This document shows, piece after piece, positions 33,908-40,312 of a DNA stretch of 50,409 bases. The notes under the pieces are model-generated. The model saw only the letters and a list, made by a program, of their open reading frames with translations, was not told the origin of the DNA and made no database searches. The first letter of the stretch is position 1. Each line of letters starts with the position of its first letter. A program made the position numbers and the translations under genes. Source of the stretch: a virus; IMG/VR virus record IMGVR_UViG_3300029266_002412, positions 1 through 50,409 of that record; one strand, given 5' to 3'.

Positions 33908-34947
33908 ATACTTTTAACCGCCATTGCTTCTAGGTGAGAAAAACATTGCTTTAGCCAGAGGTCGGGATTTCTAATTGCAGAATTTGTCTTGTCTTCTAAC
34001 ATAAGCTTTTGAAATTTATATTTTACTAATCTGTTTATGGGTTTCCTAACAGCATCTATAATTCCTGATTTTATACTGCCTGGAATGTCAACATCACTTA
34101 GCTGCATTAAGTCATAGTTTAATCTTATCATAGCTTCGTTATTTTTTATGTCTGCAATTACTTTTGAATCATCATCGAGATTTTTAATGTGATCAATCAT
34201 TTCATCAAGAGTAAGCTTTTTGTCTTCAAATAATATAGGAAGTTTTTTCTTAAGTGTTTTAACACCTACGCCTCGTATACCTGGAATGTTATCAGAAGCA
34301 TCACCTTTCATTGTTCTATATAATAGAAAGTTGTGAGCAGGTATTTCAAAGTCTTCTAGTACAGAATCTTTAAAATAATATTTCTTTTTAGTAGGAGACC
34401 ATACCTGAACTCTATCATCTACTAGCTGGAGAAAGTCTTTGTCTGTTGACATTATATAGAAGTGGCTTTTAGGATATACCTGCTGTGATAGATATGCCAT
34501 AGCATCATCAGCTTCTATATTTTCTGGTGCTATCACTGTCATTGGGAGTGTATCAAGATATTGAGTTAATCTACGAATTTGATTTTTCATAGATATACTT
34601 TCATCTTCTTGATTGTGGAAGGAGTCTAGACGAGTTAACCGCTTTCTAACTTTTCTGTTCGCTTTGTACTCGGGAAAGAGTTTGCGTCGTTTACTAGAAC
34701 CACCTTTGCCATCAAAACAAATAATAACTCTACTTGGTTTGATGTTTTTTATTGCATAACCTATAGACTGCAGAAAACCCGTCATCCCTCCAATATGTAT
34801 ACCGTCCTCGTTCATACTAGGGTTGACGGCAAAAGCCCTAATAAATGTATTTAATCCATCAATCACTAATATTCTGTCATCAGGTGACTGATTTACCTGA
34901 TCCTCTGGTTTGAGATTTTTCAGGATTTCTATATAACTTTGTTTCAT
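33904..34947 (-). CDS. 5'-3' exonuclease / flap endonuclease
   Basis: A 347-residue FEN/5'-nuclease. RILVIDGLNTFIRAFAVNPS gives the first metal-binding Asp; RVIICFDGKGGSSKRRKLFP then EYKANRKVRKR is the helical arch region; ENIEADDAMAYLSQQ and FYIMSTDKDFLQLVDDRVQV supply the EADD and STDxD acidic clusters; GDASDNIPGIRGVGVKTL is the helix-hairpin-helix. These are the hallmarks of Pol I 5'-nuclease or T4 RNase H. As the window's PolA-like protein lacks this domain, this separate enzyme can remove RNA primers and flaps. A promoter-like element ends seven bases before the ATG. Confidence 0.92.
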   Translation of the reverse strand: MKQSYIEILKNLKPEDQVNQSPDDRILVIDGLNTFIRAFAVNPSMNEDGIHIGGMTGFLQSIGYAIKNIKPSRVIICFDGKGGSSKRRKLFPEYKANRKVRKRLTRLDSFHNQEDESISMKNQIRRLTQYLDTLPMTVIAPENIEADDAMAYLSQQVYPKSHFYIMSTDKDFLQLVDDRVQVWSPTKKKYYFKDSVLEDFEIPAHNFLLYRTMKGDASDNIPGIRGVGVKTLKKKLPILFEDKKLTLDEMIDHIKNLDDDSKVIADIKNNEAMIRLNYDLMQLSDVDIPGSIKSGIIDAVRKPINRLVKYKFQKLMLEDKTNSAIRNPDLWLKQCFSHLEAMAVKSI

Positions 34948-34951
34948 ATAT

Positions 34952-34977
34952 CTAATATAACTAAATTAATTGACATA
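34952..34977 (-). promoter_or_regulatory. Shared phage promoter-like element (site D)
   Basis: Minus strand reads ATATGTCAATTAATTTA then GTTATATTAG, with the ATG of the 5'-3' exonuclease only seven bases past the right half. A transcript starting just downstream would be nearly leaderless. Confidence 0.6.
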
Positions 34978-34987
34978 TAAAAATAAA

Positions 34988-35004
34988 AAACGTACTAAGT
35001 AGGC
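34988..35004. repeat. Left copy of 17-bp inverted repeat flanking hsp20
   Basis: AAACGTACTAAGTAGGC here is the exact reverse complement of 35477-35493. The pair brackets the small heat shock protein gene, about 470 bp apart. Its inner TACTAAGTA is itself a near-palindrome. Confidence 0.75.
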
Positions 35005-35010
35005 AGTTTG

Positions 35011-35445
35011 TTATTTTATTTCTATAAACTTGGCTTTCGCCGTTTCGAATTTTGGAACCGTGATTTGTAGTAAACCATTTTTCATTTGTGCATCTAGACT
35101 TGATAAATCAAAGTCCGGACTAACCTTCCATCCCATATCAAAGCTACGCCTTGCAATTCCTCTATGAATATATGTTGGTGCTTCTTGATTTGATGGGTTT
35201 GATTCTACTGTAGGTTTATTGTAGGTAACCTTTAAAGTGTTTCCTTCAACTAAAACTTGAGTATCGTCTTTTTCTAGTCCAACACAAGCAATATCAAAGC
35301 ATAGTATGTCGTCTTGAACGAATACGTCAACTGGATAATCAGGCTTTGAGTCCATTGCTGAACCAAATCCTACGTTTGTGTCGAAAAAATTTTTGAATAA
35401 TAAATCGGTGGAGAAGAGTCTCTCACCTAGCATGTGTCTTGTCAT
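35011..35445 (-). CDS. Hsp20/alpha-crystallin small heat shock protein
   Basis: A 144-residue protein. Residues 38-144 form the alpha-crystallin domain: PVDVFVQDDILCFDIACVG (strands beta-2/3), LEKDDTQVLVEGNTLKVTYN, RGIARRSFDMGWKVSPDFDL and AQMKNGLLQITVPKFE, where LQITVP is the conserved GxLxIxxP motif. The N-terminal 35 residues (MTRHMLGERLFSTDLLFKN) are a typical variable arm. It is a holdase preventing aggregation of phage or host proteins during infection and complements the GroEL/ES pair elsewhere in the window. It is flanked by 17-bp inverted repeats. A ribosome binding site AAGGAGA lies upstream. Small Hsp20 proteins are also common in cyanophages. Confidence 0.93.
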   Translation of the reverse strand: MTRHMLGERLFSTDLLFKNFFDTNVGFGSAMDSKPDYPVDVFVQDDILCFDIACVGLEKDDTQVLVEGNTLKVTYNKPTVESNPSNQEAPTYIHRGIARRSFDMGWKVSPDFDLSSLDAQMKNGLLQITVPKFETAKAKFIEIK

Positions 35446-35476
35446 AATAATCTCCTTAAATAATTTTAATGTTAGC

Positions 35477-35493
35477 GCCTACTTAGTACGTTT
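35477..35493. repeat. Right copy of 17-bp inverted repeat flanking hsp20
   Basis: GCCTACTTAGTACGTTT, exact reverse complement of 34988-35004. It lies about 30 bases before the hsp20 start, in the probable promoter region, next to a TATATTTATATA-rich stretch. Confidence 0.75.
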
Positions 35494-35522
35494 AACATAT
35501 ATAAATATACAGCTACTCAGTC

Positions 35523-35807
35523 TTATTTCTGAAAAGCTATATGAAACATTTCTTCACCTGCCTTCCAATTACTTCTCTTGGAGTCTTTGCAGATTGCTAT
35601 TGTGTATTTTGATCGGATATCAGAAAGAGCGTTTTCCACATCCCTGCTATCTTTAAGATCTCTAACAGTAACTGTAGTATACGTTTTAAACCTACCTTTA
35701 GAAGGTGCTTTACGATCTTTTCTTATAGAAGCTTTAGCTCTATCTTCATCACCTTGCTGCAAAGCTCGCTCAGCTGATGATATTGATGGAGATTTTTTAG
35801 TTGCCAT
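35523..35807 (-). CDS. Small basic unknown protein, 94 aa
   Basis: I use the ATG at 35807 (MATKKSPSISSAERALQQ), which follows AAGGAG at six bases; an upstream ATG at 35867 would add 20 residues but has no ribosome binding site. The N-terminal half is lysine/arginine-rich and probably disordered (DRAKASIRKDRKAPSKGRFK); the second half (TYTTVTVRDLKDSRDVENAL, then SDIRSKYTIAICK) looks like a small beta-alpha-beta domain. The high charge suggests nucleic-acid binding, but no family is recognised. It precedes hsp20 on the transcript, separated by about 75 bases containing the inverted repeat. Confidence 0.6.
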   Translation of the reverse strand: MATKKSPSISSAERALQQGDEDRAKASIRKDRKAPSKGRFKTYTTVTVRDLKDSRDVENALSDIRSKYTIAICKDSKRSNWKAGEEMFHIAFQK

Positions 35808-35955
35808 TACTGGCTCCTTAGTATCAATTGTTTTTTGATTCTGTAAATGTACTGTTAATCTTTTCATAATATCTTTTTTTTATTTTTAAAGTAAAGGCTC
35901 TTAGTTGGTTAAATTAATCTTTATCATAGTGAGGATTTTTAACTCTTAACATTCT

Positions 35956-35995
35956 ACACCACGTGAAGGTGGCCTTGTTTAGTAGAACAAGGTGT
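35956..35995 (-). ncRNA. Compact three-way-junction RNA element
   Basis: The 40 bases pair completely as a three-way junction: outer ACA/TGT (3 bp), a CCAC/GTGG arm (4 bp, six-base loop) and a CCTTGTT/AACAAGG arm (7 bp, six-base loop), with no unpaired bases at the junction. It begins four bases after the 65-aa gene on the transcript. It could be a 3'-end stabiliser, processing site or ligand-binding element; no U-run follows to suggest a classical terminator. Confidence 0.5.
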
Positions 35996-35998
35996 ATA

Positions 35999-36196
35999 TT
36001 ACAACACCTTTATTACATCAGATTTTTTGACTTCGACAACCTCGAATTCAATTGAATCGTTTGCAAAATCTTTGTTTACAATTGCCTCTGCATCTGTAAC
36101 TGAGACTGCTGAAACTAAGTACGCTTCTTTCTTCCATGTAACTTTTGTTCCGTTATCCGTTGCTACCTTTACTCTTGCTAAATAATACATATCCAT
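35999..36196 (-). CDS. DUF4494-like small protein, 65 aa
   Basis: A 65-residue protein: MDMYYLARVKVATDNGTKVT, WKKEAYLVSAVSVTDAEAIV and IEFEVVEVKKSDVIKVL. The EAYLVSAVSVTDAEAIV segment fits DUF4494 (family form: E.YLVdA.SfTEAEa), a small protein family seen mainly in Bacteroidota and their phages. It is a single alpha/beta unit with no catalytic residues. Its function is unknown. It lies between the tRNA-like RNA and the three-way-junction element, so it may be the only coding part of that transcript segment. Position after RecA suggests early or middle expression. Confidence 0.72.
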   Translation of the reverse strand: MDMYYLARVKVATDNGTKVTWKKEAYLVSAVSVTDAEAIVNKDFANDSIEFEVVEVKKSDVIKVL

Positions 36197-36230
36197 AATT
36201 TTCTCTTTTATTTAATTAATATAATAATAA

Positions 36231-36450
36231 TCCATGCGGTGGGATTCGAACCCACAGTTTTTCAAGTACAAATTTGTAGGCTAAAAACTTAAAAAAAGCC
36301 TTATAGTTCCTGTACTCTTGAGGAACTTGGGGTTGCTATTAGCACCGCCGGTACCTTAGTTAGCTACAAGTAGCTTATAAAGGTTGCGTATCTCCAAGAC
36401 AGTGTATTCATGTTTTATATACATGTCAACTATCATTCCGCCACGCATGG
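36231..36450 (-). ncRNA. tRNA-like RNA with large internal insert: tmRNA-like or intron-containing tRNA
   Basis: The transcribed strand begins CCATGCG and ends CGCATGG plus a discriminator A, a perfect 7-bp acceptor stem 220 nt apart. The 3' part carries a perfect T arm, GTGGG-TTCGAAT-CCCAC. After the acceptor comes TGGCGGAATGATAGTTGACA, which resembles a D region (Leu-type tRNA or tmRNA GGA...GA). AGTT (20-23) and CATGTA (26-31) can pair with AACT (192-195) and TACTTG, giving a P2-like helix beside the T arm, as in tmRNA. Internal hairpins include AGTTCCT/AGGAACT. Against tmRNA: pair 3:70 is A:U rather than G:U, and no clear ALAA-type tag is seen (possible tags ATFISYL or NLYKLLVAN). A 17-nt CATGT/ACATG hairpin with a 7-base loop could be an anticodon arm in an intron-bearing tRNA. 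No CCA is encoded. Confidence 0.7.
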
Positions 36451-36456
36451 TTATTA

Positions 36457-37587
36457 TTATCCTATTGGTACATCATCATTTCCAATTTCAATATCATCGA
36501 TACCTATATTGTCAGTGTGATATGCCATTACTAATACTTCACAAATTTTATTGTAAATTCTTTTTTTCCTATCTGGATCTGAAAGAATTAACCTTTCAAA
36601 GTCTTTTGACAAAAACTTTATCTCCTTACCTGATACATCATCAGTGTAAGTATACCATGACCCACCTTGTTTTATAAGATTATAGTCTTTTAATACTTGT
36701 AGCCATCCACCAAAATCATCAATTCCAGATTCAAAATAAATATTAAACTCTGCTTCTCTTAAAGGTGGTCCCATTCTGTTCTTGACAACCTTTGCTTTTG
36801 TCTTAATACCTATAACTTGTTCTTTACCGTTAATCTTAGCTTTTATCTGTCCTGCTGCTTTCAATCTTAATCTACAACTAGCATGAAACTGAATTGCTTT
36901 ACCACCTGATGTAGTATATTTGTCTCCAAACATTACACCAAGCTTTTCTCTTAGCTGATTTGTAAATACCAAACATACTCTTTCTCTACCAATTAACTGA
37001 GTTATCTTTCTCATACCTTTTGACAACACGATAGCTTTTGATGTAGCCCAACCTTCTTTATCATAGTCTTGAGCCTGTTCAATCTTTGTTGTCGCTGCAG
37101 CTACAGAATCCACTGCAATTGATACAAGTCTGTTTTTGTCTGATTCTTTTACTTTTAGAATTATATTTTCAATTACTTCAAAAATATCTTCTACAGCTTC
37201 AAGTTGAATGTATAACATCTTACCCATATCCATACCTATCGCTGTTAAGAAGTCCTCGTTCATAGCGTTTTCAGTGTCAATGTATACAGCCAAGCCTCCC
37301 ATTTTTTGAGTGTTAGCAAGTAGATGAGCGGCTATAAGTGATTTACCAGAAGCTTCCATTCCAGTAATTTCTGTAATTCTACCTACCGGTAAACCACCAT
37401 TAGCTCTATTAGAAATAGCTAGGTCAAGTAAAGATGAACCTGTACTTATCCATTCAGTCAAATCGGTTGGAGTATCTTCCGCACCATCTAGAAAGTATGC
37501 TACTTTCATTCCTTTGAACTGCTTGTTTAATGAGTCAGCTAATACGCTGGCCAATTCATCTCTTTTGTTTTTCTTATCCTTTGCCAT
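36457..37587 (-). CDS. recA: RecA-family recombinase
   Basis: A 376-residue RecA-like ATPase. STGSSLLDLAISN and GGLPVGRITEITGMEASGKS give the typical N-terminal core with Walker A (GMEASGKS at 76-83; bacterial RecA has GPESSGKT). LVSIAVDSVAAATTK is Walker B; CLVFTNQLREKLGVMFGDK covers loop L1 with its conserved NQ...R; TTSGGKAIQFHASCRLRL is the L2 and post-L2 strand (usual GG.ALKF..S.R). The C-terminal 60 residues are acidic. It should catalyse strand exchange, replacing T4 UvsX. It forms an operon with the gp32-like SSB, 11 bases apart. Confidence 0.94.
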   Translation of the reverse strand: MAKDKKNKRDELASVLADSLNKQFKGMKVAYFLDGAEDTPTDLTEWISTGSSLLDLAISNRANGGLPVGRITEITGMEASGKSLIAAHLLANTQKMGGLAVYIDTENAMNEDFLTAIGMDMGKMLYIQLEAVEDIFEVIENIILKVKESDKNRLVSIAVDSVAAATTKIEQAQDYDKEGWATSKAIVLSKGMRKITQLIGRERVCLVFTNQLREKLGVMFGDKYTTSGGKAIQFHASCRLRLKAAGQIKAKINGKEQVIGIKTKAKVVKNRMGPPLREAEFNIYFESGIDDFGGWLQVLKDYNLIKQGGSWYTYTDDVSGKEIKFLSKDFERLILSDPDRKKRIYNKICEVLVMAYHTDNIGIDDIEIGNDDVPIG

Positions 37588-37598
37588 ACTCTTTCTCC

Positions 37599-38351
37599 TT
37601 ACTCGTTAAATAAATCATCGAATGCAGATTCTACATCCTTAGTTGATGATACGCCTGTTGACTTTGATGTTGATGCTACTGGTGCAGTTTCTTCACCGCC
37701 GTCTGGGTTTAACCATTCTTCCAATACAGCTTTTAGATCATCATAAGAATTCTTTCTGAATATCTCATAGATTTCTTTCTGTCCACTGACAATTTTATCA
37801 GCAACGTTTGTGTCAGCTGTTGCAGCTGTTTGGTTTGGTTTTACACGGATTACAGTTTTAGGATAGTTTCCTACTCCTTCTGCTGGTGTGAACTCTAATG
37901 AGATATCTCTACCAGATTTTACATCTGTGATATCACCATAATCTGGATCTGAAATAAATCCTAGCAATTCAGTATATACCTGCTTACCAAATCCCCAGTA
38001 CTTAACACCTTCAGATTCCTGTCCTCTAACGATCACCGGTACATAACATCTCATCTTTGGTGATAATTTTCTTGCCAATTTAAAGTCATCTGATTTTCCA
38101 GTTGCTCTAAGTTTCTGTGCAAATTCTTCTACTGGATCTGGTTCACCATAAGTAATTGGTGATAGATAATTCTTTTTACCTAAGTCATAGTGAAAATACA
38201 TTTCGATGAAAGGATTTTCTTTGTTATGCTGGTAAGGTACAATTCTTACTTGGTTTTTACCTGGTTCAGGTTTCCACAAGTTATCTTGTCTTCCTGTTTG
38301 TGTTTGTAAGTTGTTTAACTTACGTCTGATTGCGTCTAAATCAATAGCCAT
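37599..38351 (-). CDS. gp32-like single-stranded DNA-binding protein
   Basis: A 250-residue protein following the T4 gp32 layout: a short N-terminal basic arm (DLDAIRRKLNNLQTQTGRQD), a core beginning LWKPEPGKNQVRIVPYQHN with strands and aromatic residues (FIEMYFHYDLG, MRCYVPVIVRGQE, GVKYWGFGKQVYTELLGFI), and an acidic tail (VESAFDDLFNE) like that of SSB proteins. The zinc-binding cysteines of T4 gp32 are absent. It coats single-stranded DNA at forks and in recombination. A ribosome binding site (AGGAGA) and a promoter-like element (site K) precede it. Adjacent recA fits a shared role. Confidence 0.87.
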   Translation of the reverse strand: MAIDLDAIRRKLNNLQTQTGRQDNLWKPEPGKNQVRIVPYQHNKENPFIEMYFHYDLGKKNYLSPITYGEPDPVEEFAQKLRATGKSDDFKLARKLSPKMRCYVPVIVRGQESEGVKYWGFGKQVYTELLGFISDPDYGDITDVKSGRDISLEFTPAEGVGNYPKTVIRVKPNQTAATADTNVADKIVSGQKEIYEIFRKNSYDDLKAVLEEWLNPDGGEETAPVASTSKSTGVSSTKDVESAFDDLFNE

Positions 38352-38379
38352 TTTTTTCTCCTGTTTAATTATTATTTAG

Positions 38380-38405
38380 TTAATATAACAAAAATAAATT
38401 ACATT
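38380..38405 (-). promoter_or_regulatory. Shared phage promoter-like element (site K)
   Basis: Minus strand reads AATGTAATTTATTTTTG then TTATATTAA, about 30 bases before the SSB start at 38351. Only the right half is a strong match; the left half has lost TGTCA. Confidence 0.45.
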
Positions 38406-38415
38406 ATATAATTTT

Positions 38416-39420
38416 TTATAAAGTATTTTTGTATTTTTTTAGGTAGCCTTCTATGGCTAATTCCTTATGTTTTGCTTCGACAACAACATCAATGTCTAGT
38501 CCGTAGTCTTGTATTTCATCTACGATTAGATCTGAGTGTGCCTGTACTTTTATTTTCTGAGTTTCCTTATATAGCTTTTCCATAGTAGGATATCCAGCTA
38601 TATCGTTTATTGTAATTTTACTGTTTTTAAGAAAAGCTTCAACAATTAAGCCTTGTTCGCGCCTACGTGATTCAGAATAGTGAGTGCAAGGTTTTACATC
38701 ACCCCATGTAGATGCTGCAAGTTTTAGTGCTTGTTCTTCTGTGAGGCCGCCTGTGCAGAATTGGTGGTGGTGGTAATCGAATACAATAGGAATTCCTACA
38801 CGTTTGTATACATAATCGTATAAGTCTTGTACAGAATACATAGATGCCTTATCGTCGTTTTCCACTGTGAGCCTAGATTTCGCTGATTCACTTAGCTTTT
38901 CAAAGTTATTGCAAAATCTAACAAGTGCAGTTTCCTTATTACCATAAGCACCACCAACATGAATATTAATCTTTGCCATTCGTGAGCGAGGTAAACCCAT
39001 AAGGTCCATAATCTGGCCTGATTTGTTTAGTTCGTTCCAAGCACCATCTACAACTTTTTGATGAGGTGATGCAAGTACTGTAAATTGTCCTGGGTGGAAT
39101 GAGAGACGCTGTCCATAACCTTGTGCAAGATCACCTGCTTGCTTTAAAAGCTTACACAATTCATTGTAACCTGGTAAGTCTTTGAATTCGTATTCAGACA
39201 TCCAAGGGTATATTTCGCTTGACATACGGAATACTTTTATTCCATTATCCTCATTCCATTGAATGATCTTAATAAGATCTTTTGTATTTTCTATACACAA
39301 TTCAGACACATAGTCTAAGCCTTTTGCATCGTATGTTCGCCTAATCATTGAGCGACCTGTGTATATACCTTGTTTTCGTAAGTGCATGTTTATACATGCG
39401 TATCCTAATTGTTTTGCCAT
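38416..39420 (-). CDS. uvsE: UV-damage endonuclease UvsE/UvdE
   Basis: A 334-residue TIM-barrel endonuclease. MAKQLGYACINMHLRKQGIY is the family N terminus (LGYACxN); then FRMSSEIYPWMSEYEF, LSFHPGQFTVLASPHQKVVD, INIHVGGAYGNKETALVRF, LTVENDDKASMYSV, FDYHHHQFCTGGLT and THYSESRRREQG carry the metal-binding His, Glu and Asp residues. The family nicks DNA 5' to cyclobutane dimers, 6-4 photoproducts and some base lesions. Phage copies suggest infection in lit surface water or the need to repair DNA before replication. A promoter-like element (site G) ends immediately before the ATG. Confidence 0.95.
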   Translation of the reverse strand: MAKQLGYACINMHLRKQGIYTGRSMIRRTYDAKGLDYVSELCIENTKDLIKIIQWNEDNGIKVFRMSSEIYPWMSEYEFKDLPGYNELCKLLKQAGDLAQGYGQRLSFHPGQFTVLASPHQKVVDGAWNELNKSGQIMDLMGLPRSRMAKINIHVGGAYGNKETALVRFCNNFEKLSESAKSRLTVENDDKASMYSVQDLYDYVYKRVGIPIVFDYHHHQFCTGGLTEEQALKLAASTWGDVKPCTHYSESRRREQGLIVEAFLKNSKITINDIAGYPTMEKLYKETQKIKVQAHSDLIVDEIQDYGLDIDVVVEAKHKELAIEGYLKKYKNTL

Positions 39421-39425
39421 ATTCT

Positions 39426-39451
39426 ATAATATAATAAATTTAATTGACATA
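39426..39451 (-). promoter_or_regulatory. Shared phage promoter-like element (site G)
   Basis: Minus strand reads CTATGTCAATTAAATTTA then TTATATTAT, ending about five bases before the uvsE ATG at 39420. Confidence 0.55.
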
Positions 39452-39457
39452 GAGAAA

Positions 39458-39802
39458 CTATTTCCATAATATTTGTATACAAACTAATGTTGTTGCTAAT
39501 ACAAGTGATATTGCAGTTTTTGTTGTTATGCCTTCGTCCATAAAAAACCAAGTAAGTAATACAAATGATATCATACCTGTACCAAAGCCTATAAATCTAC
39601 CAGGCCACAGTAGACCATCGAAGTGACCTACGACGTGCTTTGTTGCTAATATAAACATATATGAAATTACTGTTCCAAATGTTATCGATAAAATTAAGGG
39701 ATTTTTGTCAAACCATTTCCAGAGAAACTGGCCGTTTGTTTGTATCCAGATCAGTGTCTGGCCTGCAAAGAATAGTACTATCGCTAGTGTCAATTGTTTC
39801 AT
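39458..39802 (-). CDS. Small integral membrane protein, four predicted helices
   Basis: A 114-residue hydrophobic protein with four likely membrane segments: LTLAIVLFFAGQTLIWI, ILSITFGTVISYMFILAT, FIGFGTGMISFVLLTWFF and KTAISLVLATTLVCIQILW. Between the second and third lies KHVVGHFDGLLWPGRFIGFG, a polar loop with Gly-Arg. The layout is like EmrE/DMT-type small transporters, but the resemblance is weak and no motif proves transport. It may sit in the host inner membrane. Its promoter-like element (site B) is nearly the same as site A. It is expressed separately from tail genes. Confidence 0.7.
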   Translation of the reverse strand: MKQLTLAIVLFFAGQTLIWIQTNGQFLWKWFDKNPLILSITFGTVISYMFILATKHVVGHFDGLLWPGRFIGFGTGMISFVLLTWFFMDEGITTKTAISLVLATTLVCIQILWK

Positions 39803-39844
39803 TCGTTATTGTTCTTTTGTTATTAAGTAATTTTTAATTATATA

Positions 39845-39870
39845 TAAATATAACAAATCTTTCCGATATA
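39845..39870 (-). promoter_or_regulatory. Shared phage promoter-like element (site B)
   Basis: Minus strand reads TATATCGGAAAGATTTG then TTATATTTA, about 45 bases before the membrane-protein start at 39802. It differs from site A by one base. Confidence 0.6.
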
Positions 39871-39896
39871 TGAAAATTTATATGGGTTTTTTTTAT

Positions 39897-39911
39897 AAAG
39901 TTATTAACAAT
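39897..39911. repeat. 15-bp sequence shared with 25820-25834 (AAAGTTATTAACAAT)
   Basis: Identical to 25820-25834. It touches the stop of the 133-aa gene and precedes promoter-like site B. Confidence 0.4.
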
Positions 39912-40312
39912 TATTTTTTAACTTTAATGTAGATTACTTCCTTTACAGAAGTATCTATTCTTCGCAAACCTTCATCGTTGGTTACAAGTATAGAATTTCT
40001 GTAGTTGCTCCATTCTAACTGAAACCTAGTATCTAGTACTCCATTGTTGCACATTTTAATACATTCATTTAATGCGTTAATAGTATACAGTGTGTTAGTC
40101 TGCTTTTTTCTATGTAAAGATATAGTGTCTGATATAATTTCTACTTGCTGACTTGAGTCTATATTATATGTACACATTAGTTCTGATTTGTTTTCTTCAT
40201 TGTTTAATATGAAAAGTTTGTTGTATAGAATATCATATCTATCTATTATCTTATCTACAGTTTTTGTAAGAAACTTTGTTTTAGTGAAAGTACATAATAA
40301 CTGTGTTTTCAT
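39911..40312 (-). CDS. Unknown phage protein, 133 aa
   Basis: A 133-residue basic protein beginning MKTQLLCTFTKTKFLTKTVD, with a helical middle (TLYTINALNECIKMCNNGVL) and C-terminal RNSILVTNDEGLRRIDTSVK. Its start codon shares one base with the stop of the 489-aa protein upstream, indicating coupling. The layout (beta, helix, beta) and position after structural genes suggest a small structural or regulatory protein. I do not recognise a family and see no catalytic residues or membrane segments. Downstream lies a short intergenic region with promoter site B. Confidence 0.68.
   Translation of the reverse strand: MKTQLLCTFTKTKFLTKTVDKIIDRYDILYNKLFILNNEENKSELMCTYNIDSSQQVEIISDTISLHRKKQTNTLYTINALNECIKMCNNGVLDTRFQLEWSNYRNSILVTNDEGLRRIDTSVKEVIYIKVKK

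Noticed and set aside
34988-35493. Insertion sequence around hsp20
   Set aside because: The inverted repeats flank hsp20, but no transposase or target-site duplication was seen, so a classical IS is not supported.
35868-35955. 12-codon minus-strand ORF (MLRVKNPHYDKD)
   Set aside because: Too short, no ribosome binding site, and partly next to the structured RNA element; not supported.
36231-36450. Ordinary tRNA gene call
   Set aside because: The acceptor and T arm are present, but 150 extra bases and no clear D stem or anticodon arm make a plain tRNA call wrong; kept instead as a tRNA-like RNA of uncertain class.
39458-39802. Holin
   Set aside because: Four hydrophobic segments are present, but no lysis gene (endolysin, spanin) is adjacent and the promoter belongs to the replication-type class; the transporter-like or unknown membrane label is safer.
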